From Crocinitomicaceae bacterium (lineage in GTDB: Bacteria > Bacteroidota > Bacteroidia > Flavobacteriales_D > Crocinitomicaceae), in the NCBI GenBank assembly GCA_020635955.1, contig JACJYW010000012.1:1-64000 (forward strand): a DNA stretch of 64,000 nucleotides. Direction: 5' to 3'. The notes under the pieces were generated by a model. That model worked only from the letters and a program-made list of their open reading frames with translations, was not told the DNA's origin and made no database searches. The position numbers were made by a program, and so were the translations under genes. This document shows positions 60,565-64,000 of the stretch, piece by piece; the first letter of the stretch is position 1, and each line of letters starts with the position of its first letter.

Positions 60565-63474
60565 ATGAAGAATGAACGTTATATGCAAAACATCAAAAAA
60601 ATAGATAAATACGGATTAAGATCACTGCTTTCTAGTGTTATCATTTTTTTTGGAGCTTTATCTTTTGCACAAGACACAATAACTTTTGGCCCTGGTACAT
60701 CACAATATGTTGTTCCCAATGGCTGCGGTGGCGCAGGCGTTGAATTAACAATGGGTGGAGCTCCTGGTGGGGGTCCTTGTGGTGGAACTGGAGCATTGTT
60801 AAATGGAATTATTCCAATCAATGCAGGTGATGTTATTGATATTATCGTAGGTCAATCAGGTGGTTGTCCAAATCCGATCGTTCCAGGTGGAGGCCAAGGT
60901 TGGGCATCTACCAATGGAAATACTACTTATAATTCATGTTCTGGTGGTGGATTAACACAAATCTCAATTAATGGGGTTGTTGTTGCTATCGTTGGTGCCG
61001 GAGGTGGTGAAGGTGGTGGTTCAGCAAATAGCTGTACCTCAAACTCAGGTGGAGACGGTGGATGTGCTTCTGGTGTTGCCGGAGGTAATACATTCGGACA
61101 AGGTGGACAACCAGGAACTCAAGTAGGTCCTGGTGCTGGTGGTAATCCTTGGGCAGGAACACCTCCAGGTGGTTCTCCGGGAGTCGGAACTAGTGGTGGT
61201 ATGGGTGGACTTTGGCAAACTGCTTCCGGTGGAGGTGGTGGTGCTGGCTACTTTGGTGGCGGTGGCGGTGGTAATGACGGTTGCTGTACTGGTGCCAATG
61301 GCGGCGGCGGAGGTGGAGGCGGATCTAGCCTCATTCCTGCAGGTATTGGATGTGTAACTGGTGGTAATACTGGTCCTGCAAAAGTTGAATTCATCTTCCC
61401 AGTTTGTGCTACTACCATTTGTGAAGGCGATACAGCTTTTATTGATTTCTCCGCTCAGTTTCCTGCTGGCGCAACCAATTATACGGTATCACCGGGCACC
61501 GGTGTTTATCAAGCCATTGCAGGTGGAGCAAATATTGGACTTTTTCCAACAGATACCACTACCTATGACGTTACCGCTACAGTTGCCGGATCACCTGTTA
61601 CAATACAATGGCCGGTTAATGTTGTTCATATTATTGAACCAGATGCAGGTATTGACGACTCAATTTGTTTTGATCCTTTAAATGGTGCTACTTTAAACGG
61701 AACACTTTATAATGATGGAGTTTATAGCTGGTCATTAAATTCATCAACAACATTTAACGGTGCTGTAGGTACAGCTAATTTCACGCCATCTGCAACAACA
61801 TTGAATCCAATGGCCTTGGTAAATTTACCTGGGTACTATGAATTTTTCTTGACTGAAGAAGACACAAACGGTGTTTGTCCTGATGGTGTTGATACAGTAT
61901 TTGTATACTACTCTCAGGAAATGAGCTCCTCTACACATACTAATCCTATTTGTTATGGAAGTGCAGATGGAACTATTACTGTAACAAGTGATTCTTCTCC
62001 TGCTTCAGGTAACCTTGGCGCTAATTCATTCACAATTGATGATGGTACAACTCAAACTACTCAAACCAATGGCAACTTCACTGGGCTTGTAGCTGGGGTT
62101 TATACAGTAACAACTACGGATTACTTAGGTTGTACACATGATACTACAATTACTTTGACTGATCCTGCTCCTATCATAATGAGTCCTATCTCATCAGATA
62201 CCATGATTTGTCAAAACGGTACGGCTAGCATGAATGTAATAGCTAATAATGCCCCTGCCGGTGTTGGATATATCTATTATTGGTCTGCTGGTTCTTCTTC
62301 AACCAATCAGAATGTTATTACACCTACACCTGCTGGAACGAATATGAGTGTTGATGTATATGCTATTTCTGATGACGGTTGTTACTCTGACACAATAACT
62401 TTGGACATTGATCATTATCTGCCTATTACAGGTTCTATTACGGCTAATGATACTATTTGCCCGGGTTATGATGCTGTACAACAACTACAGAATATAAATG
62501 GAGGATATCAGGGATACAATTATGCCTGGACGGCAAATGGATCTACGATCCCTAATATTGATGATATCATCTATGTCAATCCAACACAAAACACTCAATA
62601 TTGTGTAACAGTTTCTGATGGATGTGAAACTACACCATTAAACTTGTGTACCAACGTATTGATGAGAACTGTACCAAGTGTAGTTTTTGGTGATCCGTTT
62701 GATGGATGCGTACCGTCTACTGTTACTTTAACAAATCTTACAAGCAATGTTACTATTGATTCAGTGAACTGGTATATTAATGGTGTATACTATCAAGGAC
62801 CTTTATACAATGATTCGTTGACAGTTTCATTCTCTGAAGTTGGATCATATGACGTAAGTCTTGAAGTGTATTCAATTTATGGATGTCATGATGCGGTGAC
62901 TTATACAGATTATATTGTGATCCATGATGTACCTTCACCATTGTTCTATGTCAACCCAAATCCAACTAATATTTTCAATACCTCGGTAGAAATGAACAAT
63001 CTCACTTCGGGAGCCAATAATACTTATGTATGGCAATTTCCTGGTGGTAGTCCAACAACTTCAGTGTTAGATAATCCAAGTGTATACTATCCAGAAGGTG
63101 TAGTTGGTGATTATACGATCACATTAACTGCAACGAATGAGTGGGGATGTGTAGCAGATGTAACTTCTGTAGCTCATGTATTGAGTGATGTAATCCTATT
63201 TGCACCAAACATTTTCACTCCTGATGGTGATGAATTCAATGAGAGATGGAGAGTTTACATTGACGGTATTGACATTTACCAGTTCCATTTAACAATGTTC
63301 AACCGTTGGGGAGAACCAGTTTGGGAATCATTTAATCAAATAGCTGAATGGAATGGTACTTACGGAAGTGGAGATATCGTACCAGACGGAACTTATGTTT
63401 GGGTGATCGAATGTAGAGAAGCCTCAACAGACAAAAAATACGAGTTCAGAGGACACGTAACAGTATTGAAATAA
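60565..63474 (+). CDS. T9SS-secreted protein with glycine-rich domain
   Basis: The 969-residue protein has a signal peptide with a long polar N region (SSVIIFFGALSFAQ, cleavage near 36). Residues ~40-275 are highly glycine-rich, with Cys pairs and runs such as GGGGGAGYFGGGGGGNDGCC. They resemble the glycine-rich region of ALK-type receptors and some phage adhesins that form polyglycine helices. Next come Ig-like, SprB-like (CYGSADGTITVTSDSSPAS) and PKD (YVWQFPGGSPTTSVLDNPS) parts. A type B T9SS C-terminal domain (about 885-969) ends it: NIFTPDGDEFNERW, LTMFNRWGEPVWE and DGTYVWVIECRE. A terminator follows. Confidence 0.9.
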   Translation: MKNERYMQNIKKIDKYGLRSLLSSVIIFFGALSFAQDTITFGPGTSQYVVPNGCGGAGVELTMGGAPGGGPCGGTGALLNGIIPINAGDVIDIIVGQSGGCPNPIVPGGGQGWASTNGNTTYNSCSGGGLTQISINGVVVAIVGAGGGEGGGSANSCTSNSGGDGGCASGVAGGNTFGQGGQPGTQVGPGAGGNPWAGTPPGGSPGVGTSGGMGGLWQTASGGGGGAGYFGGGGGGNDGCCTGANGGGGGGGGSSLIPAGIGCVTGGNTGPAKVEFIFPVCATTICEGDTAFIDFSAQFPAGATNYTVSPGTGVYQAIAGGANIGLFPTDTTTYDVTATVAGSPVTIQWPVNVVHIIEPDAGIDDSICFDPLNGATLNGTLYNDGVYSWSLNSSTTFNGAVGTANFTPSATTLNPMALVNLPGYYEFFLTEEDTNGVCPDGVDTVFVYYSQEMSSSTHTNPICYGSADGTITVTSDSSPASGNLGANSFTIDDGTTQTTQTNGNFTGLVAGVYTVTTTDYLGCTHDTTITLTDPAPIIMSPISSDTMICQNGTASMNVIANNAPAGVGYIYYWSAGSSSTNQNVITPTPAGTNMSVDVYAISDDGCYSDTITLDIDHYLPITGSITANDTICPGYDAVQQLQNINGGYQGYNYAWTANGSTIPNIDDIIYVNPTQNTQYCVTVSDGCETTPLNLCTNVLMRTVPSVVFGDPFDGCVPSTVTLTNLTSNVTIDSVNWYINGVYYQGPLYNDSLTVSFSEVGSYDVSLEVYSIYGCHDAVTYTDYIVIHDVPSPLFYVNPNPTNIFNTSVEMNNLTSGANNTYVWQFPGGSPTTSVLDNPSVYYPEGVVGDYTITLTATNEWGCVADVTSVAHVLSDVILFAPNIFTPDGDEFNERWRVYIDGIDIYQFHLTMFNRWGEPVWESFNQIAEWNGTYGSGDIVPDGTYVWVIECREASTDKKYEFRGHVTVLK

Positions 63475-63497
63475 AATCAGTCTAATTCAAAATACAC

Positions 63498-63533
63498 AAA
63501 GCCCTTCGTTACTTAGCGAAGGGCTTTTGTTTT
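63498..63533 (+). terminator. Intrinsic terminator of the glycine-rich protein gene
   Basis: AAAGCCCTTCG (63498-63508) pairs perfectly with CGAAGGGCTTT (63517-63527) around an 8-base loop. T-rich sequence follows and also holds the next promoter's -33 box. Confidence 0.88.
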
Positions 63534-63556
63534 GCATTAATTTCTCATTACTTTTG
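63526..63556 (+). promoter_or_regulatory. Promoter of the FkbM-family gene, with leaderless start
   Basis: TTTG (63526-63529), 19 bases, then TACTTTTG (63549-63556) matches TTTG-N19-TAnnTTTG exactly. The -33 box lies in the T tract of the preceding terminator. The ATG at 63562 begins 5 bases after the -7 element, so the mRNA is probably leaderless. Confidence 0.7.
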
Positions 63557-63561
63557 GACGA

Positions 63562-64000
63562 ATGAAAAAAGCCGTTAAAAATTCTTTCGCCAAGATCAGA
63601 TTTGGATTAAGTGCCTCTAACAATCCTGTATTTACTGGATACTACAAGATGTTCTTTAAGCCAGAGCCTGGAACACTCAATGAGTTGTTGAGTATGTATT
63701 CCAAACATATCGGAAAAGAATTTACGGTTATTCAGGTTGGTGCGAATGATGGTATTACTCATGACCCCATCCATAAGTTTATCAAAAGAGATCGTTGGAA
63801 TGGAGTTCTATTGGAACCTCAAAAGTATGTCTTCGATAAATACCTTACCCGCATTTATAAGAAACACGACAACATTCATGTAGTAAATGCTGCTATGGGT
63901 TACGAAGATGGAACTTTACCAATGTATAAGATCGGTTTCAGTACTGAAAGATGGGCCACAGGTTTAGCTACTTTTGATAAAGCAACGCTTGAAAAAGCAT
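63562..64000 (+). CDS. FkbM-family methyltransferase, N-terminal part (cut by window end)
   Basis: The reading frame from ATG 63562 is open to the window end (146 codons). The SAM-binding motif I is FTVIQVGANDGITHDPIHKF, followed by WNGVLLEPQKYVFDKYL and IHVVNAAMGYEDGTL, as in FkbM-family methyltransferases that modify sugars or small molecules. There is no signal peptide. The 3' part and downstream neighbours lie outside the window. Confidence 0.85.
   Translation, partial: MKKAVKNSFAKIRFGLSASNNPVFTGYYKMFFKPEPGTLNELLSMYSKHIGKEFTVIQVGANDGITHDPIHKFIKRDRWNGVLLEPQKYVFDKYLTRIYKKHDNIHVVNAAMGYEDGTLPMYKIGFSTERWATGLATFDKATLEKA

Noticed and set aside
61133..61357. Val/Leu/Ala-rich open frame within the glycine-rich domain
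   Set aside because: It is a frame shadow of the GGT/GGN-rich repeat DNA.
1..64000. tRNA, rRNA, CRISPR arrays, insertion sequences, prophage
   Set aside because: I looked on both strands and found no tRNA-like T-arm/CCA context, no regularly spaced repeats, and no transposase, integrase or phage genes.

Overview
This is an AT-rich 64 kb chromosomal stretch from a member of the Bacteroidota, most likely a marine flavobacterium-like lineage. The evidence is consistent. Secreted proteins end in type IX secretion (T9SS) gliding-motility-type C-terminal domains. There is a PorP/SprF protein, and there are PorE-like TPR/PD40/OmpA proteins. Promoters carry the Bacteroidota -7 element TAnnTTTG with a TTG/TTTG -33 element. 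The genes include menD, a GTP-binding TypA and sigma/anti-sigma pairs typical of the phylum. I saw no rRNA, tRNA, CRISPR array, insertion sequence or prophage; this reads as core genome with a few lineage-specific genes.

Layout. 1-4000: a promoter for a gene off the left edge, pfkA (-), an outer-membrane barrel protein divergent from it with overlapping start codons, and an ECF-type sigma factor with its membrane anti-sigma/TPR partner. 4000-12100: valS, a small secreted protein, lpdA, hemH, an acyltransferase, yebC and two membrane proteins. 12200-20760: surface proteins, namely a 973-residue reelin-like/PKD adhesin, a BNR-propeller protein, and a lectin/PKD/SprB adhesin translationally coupled to PorP/SprF. 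20800-29300: menD, an OmpR/HK two-component pair, an acyltransferase, a NamZ-type muramidase lipoprotein and an unusual FtsX-type permease. 29400-37400: a 2-oxoacid dehydrogenase E2, two tandem PorE-like proteins, a DnaQ-like exonuclease and an FAH-family protein. 37600-41050: an acidic Cys-repeat lipoprotein, a Tat-dependent GMC oxidoreductase pair and a lipoprotein. 41050-45160: PadR-PspC operon with a clear operator and a strongly folded leader, then a glycosyltransferase and an acetyltransferase. 45240-52690: a cytosolic HtrA-like protease operon, a propeller-PP2C phosphatase, a small T9SS cargo protein and an M23/LysM hydrolase. 52900-64000: DEAD-box helicase, typA, a TPR-ComA-DUF368 operon, a glycine-rich T9SS adhesin and the start of an FkbM methyltransferase.

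The best candidates for something undescribed are four. (1) The PadR leader: a 12-bp inverted repeat encloses three hairpins and begins within a few bases of the predicted transcription start, downstream of an operator that overlaps the -33 box. (2) A two-gene cytosolic system: a trypsin-like protease with a zinc ribbon and a YbjN/chaperone-like tail, next to a partner that carries the same tail domain. (3) A LolE/FtsX-type permease with an SprB/Ig-like insertion in its periplasmic part. (4) A strong codon-context rule in which isoleucine is written ATC after a codon ending in G and ATT elsewhere, which fills coding sequence with GATC.

Functions are assigned from recognised motifs by eye. No database search or folding program was run.
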